Counted from the stretch's first letter, positions 28,404-38,022 are shown. The stretch is 64,000 bases of DNA from Paramesorhizobium salinisoli (GCF_003335045.1 NZ_QOZG01000008.1:62001-126000); one strand, 5' to 3'. Notes: generated from the letters alone by a model not told the origin. Program-made: numbers and translations.

Positions 28404-29702
28404 ATGACGCTCGAACTCTGGATCATGTCCGGCATCATCCTGCTCTGCGTTCTTCTATCCGGCTTCTTTTCGGGGTCGGAGACGGCGCTCACGGCGGCAT
28501 CGCGCGGGCGGATGATGACGCTGGAAAAGAATGGCGAACCTCGCGCGGGCCTCGTTCAGCGGCTGATCCTGCGCCGCGACAGGCTGATCGGAGCGCTGCT
28601 GATCGGCAACAACCTCGTCAACATCCTGGCATCATCGATCACCACGACCATCTTCCTGACCCTGTTCGGCGACGCCGGCGTCGCCTACGCGACGCTGGCG
28701 ATGACGGTCATCCTCGTGATCTTCTCGGAGGTCCTGCCGAAATCATGGGCGATTTCCAATCCCGACCGTTTCGCCATCACTGTCTCGCCTTTCGTGGCGC
28801 TGATCGTGGCGGTGATCGGGCCGCTGTCGAGCGGCGTGAACTGGATCGTGCGAACCATGCTTGGCGTCTTCGGGATCAACCTGGCATCCGGCCAGTCGAT
28901 GTTGACCGGGCATGAGGAGTTGCGCGGCGCGGTCGAGGTGCTGCACCGCGAGGGTTCCGTTATCAAGGCCGATCGCGACCAGCTTGGCGGGCTACTCGAC
29001 CTGCGTGAACTGGAAGTGTCCGACGTGATGATCCATCGCACCGCGATGAGCTCGATCAACGCGGATGATCCGGCGGATTCCGTCGTGCGTGAAATCCTGT
29101 CGAGCCCGCATACCCGCATGCCGGTGTGGCGCGACGATACCGACAATATCGTCGGTGTCGTCCATGCCAAGGACCTGCTGCGGGCGCTTCATGACGTCGA
29201 CAATGATTTCTCGCGCATCGATATCGTGAAGCTTGCGAGCAAGCCCTGGTTCGTGCCCGATACGACGACACTTCAGGACCAACTCAATGCATTCCTGCGG
29301 CGCAAGGCGCATATCGCCATCGTCGTAGATGAATATGGCGATGTGCAGGGGCTGGTGACGCTCGAAGATATCCTCGAGGAGATCGTGGGCGATATTGCCG
29401 ATGAGCACGATATCGAGATGCAGGGCCTTCGCCAGCAGCCGGACGGGTCGCTGATCGTCGACGGTTCATTGCCGATCCGCGATCTCAACCGCGCGCTCGA
29501 CTGGCATCTTCCCGATGAGGAAGCGACGACGATCGCCGGCCTCGTCATTCATGAGGCCCAGTCGATCCCCGACGAGAAGCAGGCTTTCACCTTCCATGGC
29601 AAACGCTTTACGGTGCTAAAGCGCCAGAAAAACCGTATCCTGCGACTGCGCATCGTGCCGCTCGACGCTGGCGGAAAGCCGGTGAATCTGTCTGTAAGCT
29701 GA
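28404..29702 (+). CDS. HlyC/CorC (CNNM) family membrane transporter with DUF21 and CBS domains
   Basis: 432 residues. The N-terminal DUF21 transmembrane domain has the signature LLSGFFSGSETALTAASRGRM, three or more hydrophobic helices and SEVLPKSWAISNPDR. Two CBS motifs follow (VMIHRTAMSSINADD, ...DNIVGVVHAKDLL; then HIAIVVDEYGDVQGLVTLEDILEEIVGDI), and a C-terminal CorC/HlyC domain (VDGSLPIRDLNRALDW). This family exports or senses Mg2+ or Co2+. Placed 5 bp after aroB and so probably co-transcribed with aroKB, as seen in relatives. Confidence 0.93.
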   Translation: MTLELWIMSGIILLCVLLSGFFSGSETALTAASRGRMMTLEKNGEPRAGLVQRLILRRDRLIGALLIGNNLVNILASSITTTIFLTLFGDAGVAYATLAMTVILVIFSEVLPKSWAISNPDRFAITVSPFVALIVAVIGPLSSGVNWIVRTMLGVFGINLASGQSMLTGHEELRGAVEVLHREGSVIKADRDQLGGLLDLRELEVSDVMIHRTAMSSINADDPADSVVREILSSPHTRMPVWRDDTDNIVGVVHAKDLLRALHDVDNDFSRIDIVKLASKPWFVPDTTTLQDQLNAFLRRKAHIAIVVDEYGDVQGLVTLEDILEEIVGDIADEHDIEMQGLRQQPDGSLIVDGSLPIRDLNRALDWHLPDEEATTIAGLVIHEAQSIPDEKQAFTFHGKRFTVLKRQKNRILRLRIVPLDAGGKPVNLSVS

Positions 29703-29705
29703 CAC

Positions 29706-30020
29706 CTATCTCCGGGTGGCTTCGCCGGGGGCGGAGGGTTCGAGCGCAAGCGCGTGCACGCCGCTTTCGAGTTCGTCTTTCAGAACTGCGTTGATGGCGC
29801 GATGGCGCGCGACGCGATCCATGCCGGTGAAGGTGCTCGAGACGATGCGCACGCGAAAATGCGTTTCACCGGAACCGTCGAATGCGTCGTGGTGATCGCT
29901 TCCGTGATGATGATGGCCGGCGTGGAGATGGCTTTCATTGATCACCTCGAGCATTTCGGGTGCGAAGGCGCTTCTCAGTTTTGCCTCAATGGTCGTCTGT
30001 TTTGTTACGTGAATGGACAT
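29706..30020 (-). CDS. BolA/IbaG family protein
   Basis: 104 residues. The class II KH-like BolA fold is shown by IEAKLRSAFAPEMLEVINESHLHAGHHHH and FRVRIVSSTFTGMDRVARHRAINAVLKDEL. BolA proteins act with monothiol glutaredoxins in iron-sulfur or iron handling. This copy carries a histidine-rich loop (residues about 33-46) that could ligate metal. It is convergent with the CorC-like gene (3 bp gap) and divergent from the J-domain gene. Confidence 0.92.
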   Translation of the reverse strand: MSIHVTKQTTIEAKLRSAFAPEMLEVINESHLHAGHHHHGSDHHDAFDGSGETHFRVRIVSSTFTGMDRVARHRAINAVLKDELESGVHALALEPSAPGEATRR

Positions 30021-30190
30021 TTGCTTCTCCTACCCCCATATAGTGGCCTCCACCCCCACCTATGAGACCGTGAGCCTTGGGTCAAATTCGCGCATGATTG
30101 CGATTATTTTGGCGATTCAGGCGTTACGGTCATCGTGGGGGAAATGTCAATTCTTGTTTAGCTGGCCGAACTTCCCATAATCCTGATTCG

Positions 30191-30814
30191 ATGAAACTGA
30201 ATTCAAAATATTTCGACCGCATACGGATCCGCCCGGAGAAAGAGGAGGCGGCGCAGACGCGCGCGCCGCAATGCCAATGGGACGGCTGCGATGAGCCGGG
30301 AACGCACCGTGCGCCTGTCGGGCGCATGAAGGAAGGCGAATATTTTCACTTCTGCATCGACCATGTGCGTCTCTATAACAAGAGCTTCAACTATTTCTCG
30401 GGACTCTCGGACGGCGAAGTCGCTCGTTTCCAGAAGGAAGCCCTGACGGGGCACCGTCCCACCTGGTCAGCCGGCGTCAACGCCTCGGCAAAGACGGCGC
30501 CCGAATTTTCCCAGATGCGCTCGGGCCGCGCCGCCTATCAGAACAAGGTGCGCGACCCGTTCAGTTTGTTCGGGGAGGCGAAGGCGCGTGCAGCGGCTAC
30601 GCCGCGGGCGCGAAAGCCCAAGGCGCTCGAAGCCAAAGCGCTCGAAACCCTCGGTCTTGCTGTAAATTCGACTGGCGATCAGATAAAGGCGCGCTATAAG
30701 GAACTGGTAAAGCTCCATCATCCCGATGCGAATGGTGGAGACCGGGGTTCCGAAGATCGGTTCCGCGATGTGATCCAGGCTTATCAATTGCTCAAGCAGG
30801 CTGGTTTTTGCTAA
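30191..30814 (+). CDS. J-domain (DnaJ-like) protein with N-terminal Cys-rich region
   Basis: 207 residues from ATG 30191 (upstream in-frame ATG 30098 gives a non-conserved extension). The N-terminal half has CQWDGCDEPGTHRAP and FHFCIDHV, perhaps a zinc site, followed by KSFNYFSGLSDGEV. The C-terminal 65 residues are a J domain: LETLGLAVNSTGDQIKARYKELVKLHHPDANGG with the HPD tripeptide. It should stimulate an Hsp70 partner. It lies just upstream of cobS-cobT in Rhizobiales genomes. Confidence 0.9.
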   Translation: MKLNSKYFDRIRIRPEKEEAAQTRAPQCQWDGCDEPGTHRAPVGRMKEGEYFHFCIDHVRLYNKSFNYFSGLSDGEVARFQKEALTGHRPTWSAGVNASAKTAPEFSQMRSGRAAYQNKVRDPFSLFGEAKARAAATPRARKPKALEAKALETLGLAVNSTGDQIKARYKELVKLHHPDANGGDRGSEDRFRDVIQAYQLLKQAGFC

Positions 30815-30916
30815 AGCCAATCTGAAGAATTGGGAGCCCGGTTCACGGGCGTCCCGGATTAAATCTGGATTGCATTGGAATCTGCGGCGGGCTTCCTCCC
30901 CCCGCTTGGAGGCATG

Positions 30917-31903
30917 ATGAACAAGGTTGAACGGGATATCGCCAATCTGCCGGATAAAACGGTATCGGTGCGTGACGTCTTCGGGATCGATTCCGACATG
31001 ACTGCGCCGGCCTATGCCGGGGGCGATGCCTATGTGCCGGAAATCGATCCGGATTACATTTTCGACAGGCCGACGACACTGGCCATTCTCGCGGGCTTCG
31101 CCTTCAATCGGCGGGTGATGGTCTCGGGCTATCACGGTACCGGCAAATCCACCCATATCGAGCAGGTCGCCGCTCGCCTCAACTGGCCATGCGTGCGCGT
31201 CAACCTCGACAGCCATGTCAGCCGGATCGATCTTGTCGGCAAGGACGCCATCGTCGTCAAGGATGGGATGCAGATCACCGAATTCAGGGATGGCATCCTG
31301 CCCTGGGCGTACCAGCACAATGTCGCGCTGGTCTTCGACGAATATGACGCCGGTCGTCCCGATGTGATGTTCGTGATCCAGCGCGTGCTGGAATCGTCTG
31401 GCCGCCTGACGCTGCTCGACCAGAGCCGCGTTATCCGTCCGCACCCGGCCTTCCGTCTGTTCGCGACCGCCAACACGGTCGGTCTCGGCGATACGACCGG
31501 GCTCTATCACGGCACGCAGCAGATCAACCAGGCGCAGATGGATCGCTGGTCGATCGTCACCACGCTCAACTACCTGCCGCACGACAATGAAGTCGCCATC
31601 GTTTTGGCCAAGGCCAAGCACTACCAGAACCCTGAGGGACGCGAGATCGTCTCGAAGATGGTCCGGATCGCCGACATGACGCGCTCGGCCTTCATCAATG
31701 GCGATCTCTCCACCGTCATGAGCCCGCGCACGGTGATCACCTGGGCGGAAAATGCCGAGATCTTCAAGGATGTCGGCTTCGCCTTCCGGCTGACCTTCCT
31801 CAACAAGTGCGATGAGTTGGAGCGTTCGACGGTAGCGGAGTTCTATCAGCGCGCGTTCGGCAAGGAATTGCCGGAATCCGCGGTCAACACGGTTCTCGCA
31901 TAG
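30917..31903 (+). CDS. cobS: Cobaltochelatase subunit CobS
   Basis: AAA+ ATPase subunit of the aerobic cobalt chelatase (CobNST) that inserts Co2+ into hydrogenobyrinate a,c-diamide. From ATG 30917 the protein has 328 residues; GGAGG at 30908-30912 sits 4 bp upstream, which favours this start over 30914 and 30875. Walker A GYHGTGKS is at about residues 71-78, with Walker [12 protein letters not shown] and sensor [11 protein letters not shown]. cobT starts 10 bp downstream. cobN is not in the window. Confidence 0.96.
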   Translation: MNKVERDIANLPDKTVSVRDVFGIDSDMTAPAYAGGDAYVPEIDPDYIFDRPTTLAILAGFAFNRRVMVSGYHGTGKSTHIEQVAARLNWPCVRVNLDSHVSRIDLVGKDAIVVKDGMQITEFRDGILPWAYQHNVALVFDEYDAGRPDVMFVIQRVLESSGRLTLLDQSRVIRPHPAFRLFATANTVGLGDTTGLYHGTQQINQAQMDRWSIVTTLNYLPHDNEVAIVLAKAKHYQNPEGREIVSKMVRIADMTRSAFINGDLSTVMSPRTVITWAENAEIFKDVGFAFRLTFLNKCDELERSTVAEFYQRAFGKELPESAVNTVLA

Positions 31904-31913
31904 GGCTTGCGGC

Positions 31914-33821
31914 ATGGCGGGTCGGGGCGACAACACACGCGAACGGCCAAAAGGGCCGGTGGACGCGGAACCGTTCAAGCGGTCCGTGACTGCCTGCATG
32001 CGGGCGATCGCCGGCTCGAACGAGCTTGAGGTCGGCTTCAGCAACGATCGCCCGGCGCTGACGGGAAATCGCGCGCGCCTGCCTGACCTACCGAAACGCC
32101 CGACCGCTCACGACGTGGCGGTGACGCGTGGCTTAGGTGATTCCATGGCCCTGCGCCGCGCCTGCCACAATGCACGCATCCATGCGACGCTCGCGCCTGA
32201 GGGAAAACAGGCCCGTGCCATCTTCGATGCGGTCGAGCAGGCTCGCGTCGAGGCCATCGGTGCGCGTGCGATGGCCGGCGTCGGCGACAATCTCGCTTCG
32301 ATGCTCGCCGATAAATACAGCCGGGCCAATTTTCCCGCGATCACCGCCAAAGAAGATGCCCCGATCGAGGAGGCTGTGGCGCTGGTGGTGCGCGAAAAGC
32401 TCACCGGGCGCCGCGTGCCTGAGGAAGCCGGCAATGTCGTCGAGCTTTGGCGCGAGTGGATCGAGGCCAAGGCTGGCGCCGATATTTCGAATTTGGGCGA
32501 CAAGCTGGAGGACCAGCAGGCCTTTGCGCGGGTCGTACGCGACATGCTGGCTTCGATGGAGATGGCGGAGGAGCTGGCGCAACAGCAGGAACCGACCGAT
32601 CAGGACGAAGACAGCGAGGAGACGCCCAAGCCCGAGGATAGCGAAGAAGGCGGCTCTGAAGAACAGGACGGCTCGGACGCTGCGGATAGCGACGATGCCG
32701 ACAGCTCGAGCGAAGACGGCGAGCAGGGCGACATGGAGGCGGCGGATACGTTTTCCGACGACATGGACGGCGACGATGATGTCGACGCGGAGACGCCGGG
32801 TGAGGCGCGCCGTCCGAACCAGCCCTTCGCCAATTTCGCCAATGAGATCGACTACAAGATCTTCACTCAGGAGTTCGACGAGACGGTCGATGCTACCGAG
32901 CTTTGCGATGAAGCGGAGCTCGAGCGCCTGCGCTCCTTCCTCGACAAGCAGCTCGCCAATCTTCAAGGCGTCGTGGGACGTCTCGCCAACCGGCTGCAGC
33001 GCCGGCTGATGGCGCAGCAGAACCGCTCCTGGGACTTTGACCTGGAGGAGGGTTATCTCGATCCGGCCCGGCTGGTGCGCGTCGTCATCGATCCGACGCA
33101 GCCGCTTTCCTACAAGCAGGAGCGCGACACGGATTTCCGCGATACGGTGGTGACGCTTCTCCTCGATAATTCCGGCTCGATGCGGGGCCGGCCTATCACG
33201 GTCGCCGCGACATGCGCGGATATTCTCGCCCGTACGCTGGAACGCTGCGGCGTCAAGGTCGAGATTCTCGGTTTCACGACGCGGGCGTGGAAGGGTGGGC
33301 AGGCGCGCGAGGCGTGGCTTAACCGCGGAAAGACCGCCAATCCCGGCCGCCTCAACGATTTGCGCCACATCATCTACAAGAGCGCCGATGCGCCCTGGCG
33401 GCGGGCGCGCCGCAATCTTGGCCTGATGATGCGGGAAGGCCTGCTGAAGGAAAATATCGACGGCGAGGCGCTGATCTGGGCGCATCAGCGGCTGGTTGGC
33501 CGGCCGGAACAGCGCAAGATCCTGATGATGATCTCCGATGGAGCGCCGGTGGACGATTCGACACTTTCGGTCAATCCCGGCAATTACCTGGAGCGCCATC
33601 TGCGGGCGGTGATCGAAGAGATCGAGACGCGTTCGCCGGTCGAGCTGATCGCCATCGGCATCGGCCATGACGTGACGCGCTATTATCGCCGCGCCGTCAC
33701 GATCGTGGACGCGGAGGAGCTTGCCGGCGCCATGACCGAACAGCTTGCCTCCCTCTTCGACGAGCATGGGCGGGCCGCTTTCAAGAGCGCGCAAGGCATG
33801 CGCCGCACCGCGCGCCGTTGA
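31914..33821 (+). CDS. cobT: Cobaltochelatase subunit CobT
   Basis: 635 residues. Partner of CobS. N-terminal region, then a very acidic middle (about residues 222-300, runs of E, D and S), and a C-terminal von Willebrand A domain with MIDAS motif [10 protein letters not shown] near residues 417-426 and conserved [11 protein letters not shown]. The vWA domain is thought to contact CobN/CobS. The stop is overlapped by the next gene's TTG. High GC produces a long antisense frame here that I consider spurious. Confidence 0.96.
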   Translation: MAGRGDNTRERPKGPVDAEPFKRSVTACMRAIAGSNELEVGFSNDRPALTGNRARLPDLPKRPTAHDVAVTRGLGDSMALRRACHNARIHATLAPEGKQARAIFDAVEQARVEAIGARAMAGVGDNLASMLADKYSRANFPAITAKEDAPIEEAVALVVREKLTGRRVPEEAGNVVELWREWIEAKAGADISNLGDKLEDQQAFARVVRDMLASMEMAEELAQQQEPTDQDEDSEETPKPEDSEEGGSEEQDGSDAADSDDADSSSEDGEQGDMEAADTFSDDMDGDDDVDAETPGEARRPNQPFANFANEIDYKIFTQEFDETVDATELCDEAELERLRSFLDKQLANLQGVVGRLANRLQRRLMAQQNRSWDFDLEEGYLDPARLVRVVIDPTQPLSYKQERDTDFRDTVVTLLLDNSGSMRGRPITVAATCADILARTLERCGVKVEILGFTTRAWKGGQAREAWLNRGKTANPGRLNDLRHIIYKSADAPWRRARRNLGLMMREGLLKENIDGEALIWAHQRLVGRPEQRKILMMISDGAPVDDSTLSVNPGNYLERHLRAVIEEIETRSPVELIAIGIGHDVTRYYRRAVTIVDAEELAGAMTEQLASLFDEHGRAAFKSAQGMRRTARR

Positions 33822-34843
33822 ATGGGTTCTCCGACCTTTCGCGGTTTCCCCGAATTGCGAAAGCGTGGTTCCTTGTCCTAGTAATCTCCTGGCCATCGCC
33901 TGGGCTCACTGAAGACCGCATCGAGCGTTTCAAGGTCATAGCGCGGCCCATCGCGCAGTTTCACATCGGTTCGTCGGAACGGCGCTTCGGTGCGCTGGAA
34001 TTCGTGGGCGGGCTTGAGTTGACGGCTGCGAATCGCGAATTCGGCGGGATGTCGGCGATCCGTTTTCTCGATGCCGGACGGAATTTCCTCGGCGTGACCG
34101 ATACCGGTTACTGGTATGCGGGGCGTATCGAGCGGGACGGAAATGGCCGGCCCGTGGGCTTTGGGGATTTCCGCATGGCGCCGCTCCTCGATTCTTCGGG
34201 CAAGCCTTTCGAGCGCAAATGGGATGCGGATGCCGAGGGTATGGCGATCTCCGGAGATCGGGTGACGGTCGGGTTTGAGCGTGCGCACCGGTTGCTCGAA
34301 TATCGGCTCGACACGCGGGATTTCAAGTCGTTGCCGGAAGCCCTGCCGCTGCCGCTCCCGAAAGAAGAATTGCGCAAGAACGCCAGTCTGGAAGCAGTCG
34401 CGATTTCGCCCGCATCGGGTCCCCTTGGCGAGACGCGCGTCGTTCTCACCGAAAGAAGCCTGAACCGGAATGGCGATATTTTCGCGGCGGTGCTGACCGG
34501 GCCGCGTCGGGGCATCTTTTATGTCCGCAGGACTGATGATTTCGATATCAGCGATGCGGTTTTCCTGCCTGACGGTGACCTGCTTATTCTGGAGCGGCAC
34601 TATGCGCTCCTGTCCGGCGTCGCATTGCGCATCCGTCGCATAGCGAGCGAAACGATCCGCCCTGGCGGGACGGTCGATGGCGCGGTCATGCTTGGGGCAG
34701 ATATGGGCTACCAGATCGACAATATGGAAGGGATTGACGCGTGGACGGACAGCGAAGGCCGTTCAGTCATTTCCCTTATTTCGGACGATAATTATTCGCT
34801 CTGGCAGCGCAATCTCTATCTCGAATTCCGGCTAGCCGAATAG
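33818..34843 (+). CDS. Exported esterase-like phytase family protein
   Basis: 341 residues, PF13449 (esterase-like activity of phytase) type. An N-terminal hydrophobic stretch ([18 protein letters not shown]) looks like a signal peptide. The beta-propeller-like body has [45 protein letters not shown] and [13 protein letters not shown], all characteristic. The only in-frame start is TTG 33818-33820, overlapping the cobT stop by 4 bp (TTGA); no ATG in frame exists near it. Substrate is unknown. Confidence 0.85.
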   Translation: MNGFSDLSRFPRIAKAWFLVLVISWPSPGLTEDRIERFKVIARPIAQFHIGSSERRFGALEFVGGLELTAANREFGGMSAIRFLDAGRNFLGVTDTGYWYAGRIERDGNGRPVGFGDFRMAPLLDSSGKPFERKWDADAEGMAISGDRVTVGFERAHRLLEYRLDTRDFKSLPEALPLPLPKEELRKNASLEAVAISPASGPLGETRVVLTERSLNRNGDIFAAVLTGPRRGIFYVRRTDDFDISDAVFLPDGDLLILERHYALLSGVALRIRRIASETIRPGGTVDGAVMLGADMGYQIDNMEGIDAWTDSEGRSVISLISDDNYSLWQRNLYLEFRLAE

Positions 34844-35451
34844 ATCGCCGGCGCGAAGATGGCGAGGACCATTCCGTAGGGAACCAGCATAATGGTGCCC
34901 ATGAAGGTCTTGACCAGGAAATCGCCGAAAGCGAGAGACGCCCAAAGCGGAATTTCGACGCCGAAAAATGGAACCAGATGCGCGAGCGATGAATCCGGCA
35001 TGCCGGTCATCGCGTCGATCCACGCGAACTTTGCGGCAAATGCGATGGAGAAGAACAACATCGTATCGAGCACCGAACCAAACATGGCGCCGGCGAAAGG
35101 CGCTTTCCACCATTCCTGGCGGCGTAGGCGGTCGAAGACCGTTATGTCCATCAGCTGGGCGATCAGGAAGGCACTGCCCGAGGCAATGGCGATGCGCGGT
35201 GTCGCAAGCCAGATCGACATGGTGACACCGAGGACGAACCCAGCATAGACCACCTTGCGTGCGGCGGCCGGGCCGAAGCGGCGGTTGGTCAGGTCATTGA
35301 CTAGGAAGGCGATGGGATAGGTGAACGCGCCCCATGTCAGTATGTCGTTCAAGCCGAAATGGTCGAATGGATGCTGCACAAGCACATTCGATGCGGCGAC
35401 GATCGCGCACATGGCAAGGATAGCAGGAAGGAGAGGGCGCAAAGCCTTCAT
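34816..35451 (-). CDS. Queuosine precursor transporter (YhhQ/VUT family)
   Basis: 211 residues, five to six hydrophobic helices. Motifs FTYPIAFLVNDLTNRRFG, ASGSAFLIAQLMDITVFDRLR and ASVLDTMLFF-like segments mark the VUT/YhhQ group that imports preQ0/preQ1 for queuosine tRNA modification. 3' ends overlap the convergent esterase-like gene by 28 bp. It is downstream of rpmB on the same strand, but a terminator lies between them. Confidence 0.9.
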   Translation of the reverse strand: MKALRPLLPAILAMCAIVAASNVLVQHPFDHFGLNDILTWGAFTYPIAFLVNDLTNRRFGPAAARKVVYAGFVLGVTMSIWLATPRIAIASGSAFLIAQLMDITVFDRLRRQEWWKAPFAGAMFGSVLDTMLFFSIAFAAKFAWIDAMTGMPDSSLAHLVPFFGVEIPLWASLAFGDFLVKTFMGTIMLVPYGMVLAIFAPAIYSASRNSR

Positions 35452-35478
35452 TTTTTTATCCTGGGTAATGGAACCAGC

Positions 35479-35504
35479 AAAAAAGGGCCGACGAAAGCCG
35501 GCCC
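35479..35504 (-). terminator. Rho-independent terminator after rpmB
   Basis: On the minus strand GGGCCG-8 nt-CGGCCC is followed by six T. It lies 74 bp past the rpmB stop and 28 bp before the transporter gene start, so it should end the rpmB transcript. Confidence 0.85.
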
Positions 35505-35577
35505 GGCTCGATCTGTCGCTATTTCAAAGCGTGGGAGCGCTTTGCACGTCCAATGGGACGCGTGGCGCTCCACGCGA

Positions 35578-35877
35578 TCAGGCGGCGACGACTGCTTCAG
35601 CGCGCTTCTTGGCGATCTGGCGCTTCAGCAGGCGGGCGCGCTGCGACAATTCCTTCTCGTCCGCCTTGACGAGGAAGGCGTCGAGGCCGCCACGGTGCTC
35701 GACCGAACGCAGGGCGTTGGCGGAAACACGCAGACGATAGCTCTGGCCCAGCGCTTCGGACATCAGCGTGACATCGCAAAGATTGGGCAGGAAGCGGCGA
35801 CGCGTCTTATTGTTCGCGTGGCTGACATTGTTGCCGTACTGGACCGATTTGCCGGTCAATTCACAAGCGCGGGACAT
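35578..35877 (-). CDS. rpmB: 50S ribosomal protein L28
   Basis: 99 residues from ATG 35877, starting [31 protein letters not shown]-like (Ribosomal_L28 signature, split here for brevity) and ending [15 protein letters not shown]. An upstream in-frame ATG would add five residues. A strong minus-strand promoter is visible 134-162 bp upstream and an intrinsic terminator 74 bp downstream, so it is a monocistronic unit with a leader of about 125 nt. Confidence 0.96.
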   Translation of the reverse strand: MSRACELTGKSVQYGNNVSHANNKTRRRFLPNLCDVTLMSEALGQSYRLRVSANALRSVEHRGGLDAFLVKADEKELSQRARLLKRQIAKKRAEAVVAA

Positions 35878-36010
35878 TGGTCTCACCTTCAAATTCTGTT
35901 ATCAGGCCCCGGCCCGGTGTCCGATAAACTCTCTCGCATGAACGCATAACAACGATGCGGGGCTGCGGGCGCGCATTTTTCGGACGGCGGCCTTATGGGA
36001 AAGTCGCGTT

Positions 36011-36039
36011 TCTATAGTGACATGAGCCGCCCGCGTCAA
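36011..36039 (-). promoter_or_regulatory. Sigma-70-type promoter for rpmB
   Basis: On the minus strand TTGACG (36034-36039), a 17-bp spacer, and TATAGA (36011-36016) match housekeeping consensus closely. The transcription start would be near 36004, giving a leader of about 125 nt before rpmB. Confidence 0.7.
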
Positions 36040-36147
36040 GCTGTATCCGGGCTGCTTTCGCGTTGCAGGCCCTGATGGGGCCGATTTCGCCTTTTCCTAG
36101 CCCTGAAGCGGCTCCCATCTGTCTTTCCATAACATAACTTTGCCTAT

Positions 36148-36168
36148 TTTGTTCTATTGGTGAACAAA
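36148..36168. promoter_or_regulatory. Perfect inverted repeat, candidate operator
   Basis: TTTGTTC-TATTGGT-GAACAAA is a perfect 7-7-7 palindrome in the 359-bp gap between divergent rpmB and the DUF3108 gene, 69 bp before the latter's ATG. Such an arrangement suits a dimeric regulator. It is not the direct GTTC-N7-GTTC SOS box of alphaproteobacteria. The rest of the gap holds the rpmB promoter and leader and nothing else I can name. Confidence 0.5.
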
Positions 36169-36236
36169 CCGGGGCAAACATGCGGCCTGGAAGATGGTCT
36201 TGCAGCAATACCGTTGGGCCATGCAGCGAGGAAAAG

Positions 36237-37040
36237 ATGGCGTTGTCGATGGGTATTCTGCGCCGTGTGGGCGCGACGGCTGTTGTGAGCGGTCTGGCTT
36301 CGGCTTTTGTCGCGGCATCGGCCTTCGCGGCTGATATCTACAAGACAGAATATGACGTTTCGGTCTTCGGGTTGAGTATCGCGCATTCAGGCTTCCAGAC
36401 GAATGTCGACGGCGGAAACTACGATCTTTCAGGAACGCTGGCGAGTTCGGGACTGGCAAGGATCTTCGACCAGACCGACGGGACGATCCATGTGACTGGT
36501 TCCGCATCAAGCGCGGGCGCCCTGCCTACCTCCTATGAGGTGAAATACAAGGACGGCAAAAAGAACAAGCGAACCGCTATCAGCTTTTCCGGCGGCTCGG
36601 TCTCGGCGGTGGAGAACACGCCGCCGATCAAGAAACGCGCTCCCTGGGTGGAAGCAGGGCCGAACGACCTGAAATCTGTGGCCGATCCTCTTAGTGGTCT
36701 GATGATCCAGGCTTCCGGCCCGCAGTCGGTCTGCGGGCGCACGCTGCATATTTTCGATGGGCAGACCCGTGCCGATCTTCAATTGTCCTATACGGGCACA
36801 AAGCCTTTCACCACCAAGGGCTTCAAGGGAGCGGCGGTCACCTGTTCGGTCAAGTTCGTGCCGATCTCAGGCTATCAAAAGGGCAAGAAAGCGATCGAAT
36901 ACCTGAAGAAAAAAAGCAAGATCAGTATCGCATTTGCTTCTCTCGGCAATTCCGGTATCTATGCCCCGGTCGCTGCCAGTATAGGCACGCAGATCGGCAC
37001 CGTGTCGATTTTCGCAACACGGTTCGAGAAGGTCAACTAA
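36237..37040 (+). CDS. DUF3108 domain-containing exported protein
   Basis: 267 residues from ATG 36237, which is preceded by GAGGAAA at 5 bp. N-terminal signal peptide (…SGLASAFVAASAFAAD), then the DUF3108 body (YKTEYDVSVFGLSIAHSGF, VKYKDGKKNKRTAISF, DLKSVADPLSGLM, and C-terminal IGTVSIFATRFEKV). The family is periplasmic and predicted to be beta-rich; function is unknown. Possibly regulated from the palindrome upstream. A GGCGGG-CCCGCC hairpin separates it from the next gene. Confidence 0.88.
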   Translation: MALSMGILRRVGATAVVSGLASAFVAASAFAADIYKTEYDVSVFGLSIAHSGFQTNVDGGNYDLSGTLASSGLARIFDQTDGTIHVTGSASSAGALPTSYEVKYKDGKKNKRTAISFSGGSVSAVENTPPIKKRAPWVEAGPNDLKSVADPLSGLMIQASGPQSVCGRTLHIFDGQTRADLQLSYTGTKPFTTKGFKGAAVTCSVKFVPISGYQKGKKAIEYLKKKSKISIAFASLGNSGIYAPVAASIGTQIGTVSIFATRFEKVN

Positions 37041-37043
37041 AAG

Positions 37044-37060
37044 GGCGGGCTTCTCCCGCC
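37044..37060 (+). other. Short GC hairpin between DUF3108 and DMT genes
   Basis: GGCGGG-cttct-CCCGCC, immediately after the DUF3108 stop and directly before a GGGAGG ribosome binding site for the next gene. No T-run. It may stabilise the upstream message or modulate downstream translation. Confidence 0.45.
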
Positions 37061-37073
37061 GGGAGGCGCGGAG

Positions 37074-37967
37074 ATGGTGAGACTGGCGACGCTGATCGGC
37101 TTTTCCGCCGTCGTTATGTGGGCGCTGCTGGCGCTGTTCACCGCGGCATCCGGCAAGGTGCCGCCATTCCAGCTCACCGCCATGACTTTCGCGATCGGGA
37201 CGAGCCTCGGGCTTATTTCGTGGTTGTGGCGGCCAGGTGCTGCGCGCCATCTAAAGCAGGCGCCCGCCGTCTGGCTTCTGGGCACGCTCGGCCTGTTCGG
37301 TTATCATTTCCTGTATTTCACGGCGCTTCGCCATGCCCCGGCCGTCGAAGCGAGCCTGATCGCCTATCTCTGGCCGCTTCTGATCGTGGTTGGTTCGGCG
37401 CTGATGCCGGGTGAAAGGCTTGCCTGGTATCACATCGTCGGAACGCTGTTCGGCCTTGCCGGAACCGCGCTAGTCGTCACCAAGGGGGGCGGTGTCGGCT
37501 TCGAGGCGAAATATCTGTTCGGCTATGCCATGGCCGGCCTCTGCGCCTTGACGTGGTCGGCCTACTCGCTGATGTCGCGCCGCTTTGCCGCCGTGCCGAC
37601 CGATGCGGTCACCGGGTTTTGCGCCGTTACCGCCATTCTGTCGCTCATCTGCCATCTGGCGCTTGAGGAGACCGTGTGGCCGGAAACAGCCATGCAATGG
37701 CTTGCGGTGCTGGGCTTGGGGCTTCTCCCGGTCGGCGCTGCCTTCTATGCCTGGGATTTCGGCGTCAAACGCGGCAATATCCAGGTGCTGGGCGCGGCGA
37801 GCTATGCGGCTCCGCTTTTATCGACGCTGGTGCTGATCCTTGCGGGATCGGCGGAACCGAGCTTTCGCATCTTCGCCGCGTGCCTTTTGATCACGTTTGG
37901 AGCCGTGCTGGCGGCCAAGGACATGATCCTTTCGAAGCGGCGCGACCGAGTTCCGGAACCGGTATAG
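37074..37967 (+). CDS. DMT-superfamily exporter (EamA, YddG-like)
   Basis: 297 residues with about ten hydrophobic helices arranged as two EamA repeats (FSAVVMWALLALFTAAS..., then AMAGLCALTWSAYSLMSRRF). Similar to YddG-type aromatic amino acid exporters (LTAMTFAIGTSLGLI, YFTALRHAPAVEASLIAYLWPLLIV). Substrate cannot be defined from sequence. A good GGGAGG site lies 6-12 bp upstream of the ATG. It is followed by a perfect 16-bp palindrome that may act as a terminator. Confidence 0.9.
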   Translation: MVRLATLIGFSAVVMWALLALFTAASGKVPPFQLTAMTFAIGTSLGLISWLWRPGAARHLKQAPAVWLLGTLGLFGYHFLYFTALRHAPAVEASLIAYLWPLLIVVGSALMPGERLAWYHIVGTLFGLAGTALVVTKGGGVGFEAKYLFGYAMAGLCALTWSAYSLMSRRFAAVPTDAVTGFCAVTAILSLICHLALEETVWPETAMQWLAVLGLGLLPVGAAFYAWDFGVKRGNIQVLGAASYAAPLLSTLVLILAGSAEPSFRIFAACLLITFGAVLAAKDMILSKRRDRVPEPV

Positions 37968-37981
37968 GATTTGTTCTTGCG

Positions 37982-38020
37982 GCATGATCCCGAAAAGCCT
38001 GCCACTTTTCGGGATCATGC
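37982..38020. repeat. Dispersed palindromic repeat, copy B (perfect hairpin)
   Basis: GCATGATCCCGAAAAG-CCTGCCA-CTTTTCGGGATCATGC: a perfect 16-bp stem and 7-base loop, lying between the convergent DMT gene (ends 37967) and the gene ending at 38023. It shares the core CACTTTTCGGGATCA with copy A and a variant with copy C. Such elements are widespread in Rhizobiales intergenic regions and may serve as bidirectional mRNA ends. Confidence 0.8.
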
Positions 38021-38022
38021 GC

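Noticed and set aside
30467-32044. A 525-codon antisense frame over the J-domain gene and cobS
   Set aside because: It covers two well-supported genes and gives an arginine/histidine-rich product typical of shadow frames.
32133-33896. A 587-codon open frame antisense to cobT
   Set aside because: No recognisable motif in the translation and it lies fully opposite a clear CobT with vWA domain.
36148-36168. SOS (LexA) box
   Set aside because: The alphaproteobacterial box is a direct GTTC-N7-GTTC repeat. Here the halves are inverted, so I listed it only as an unknown palindrome.
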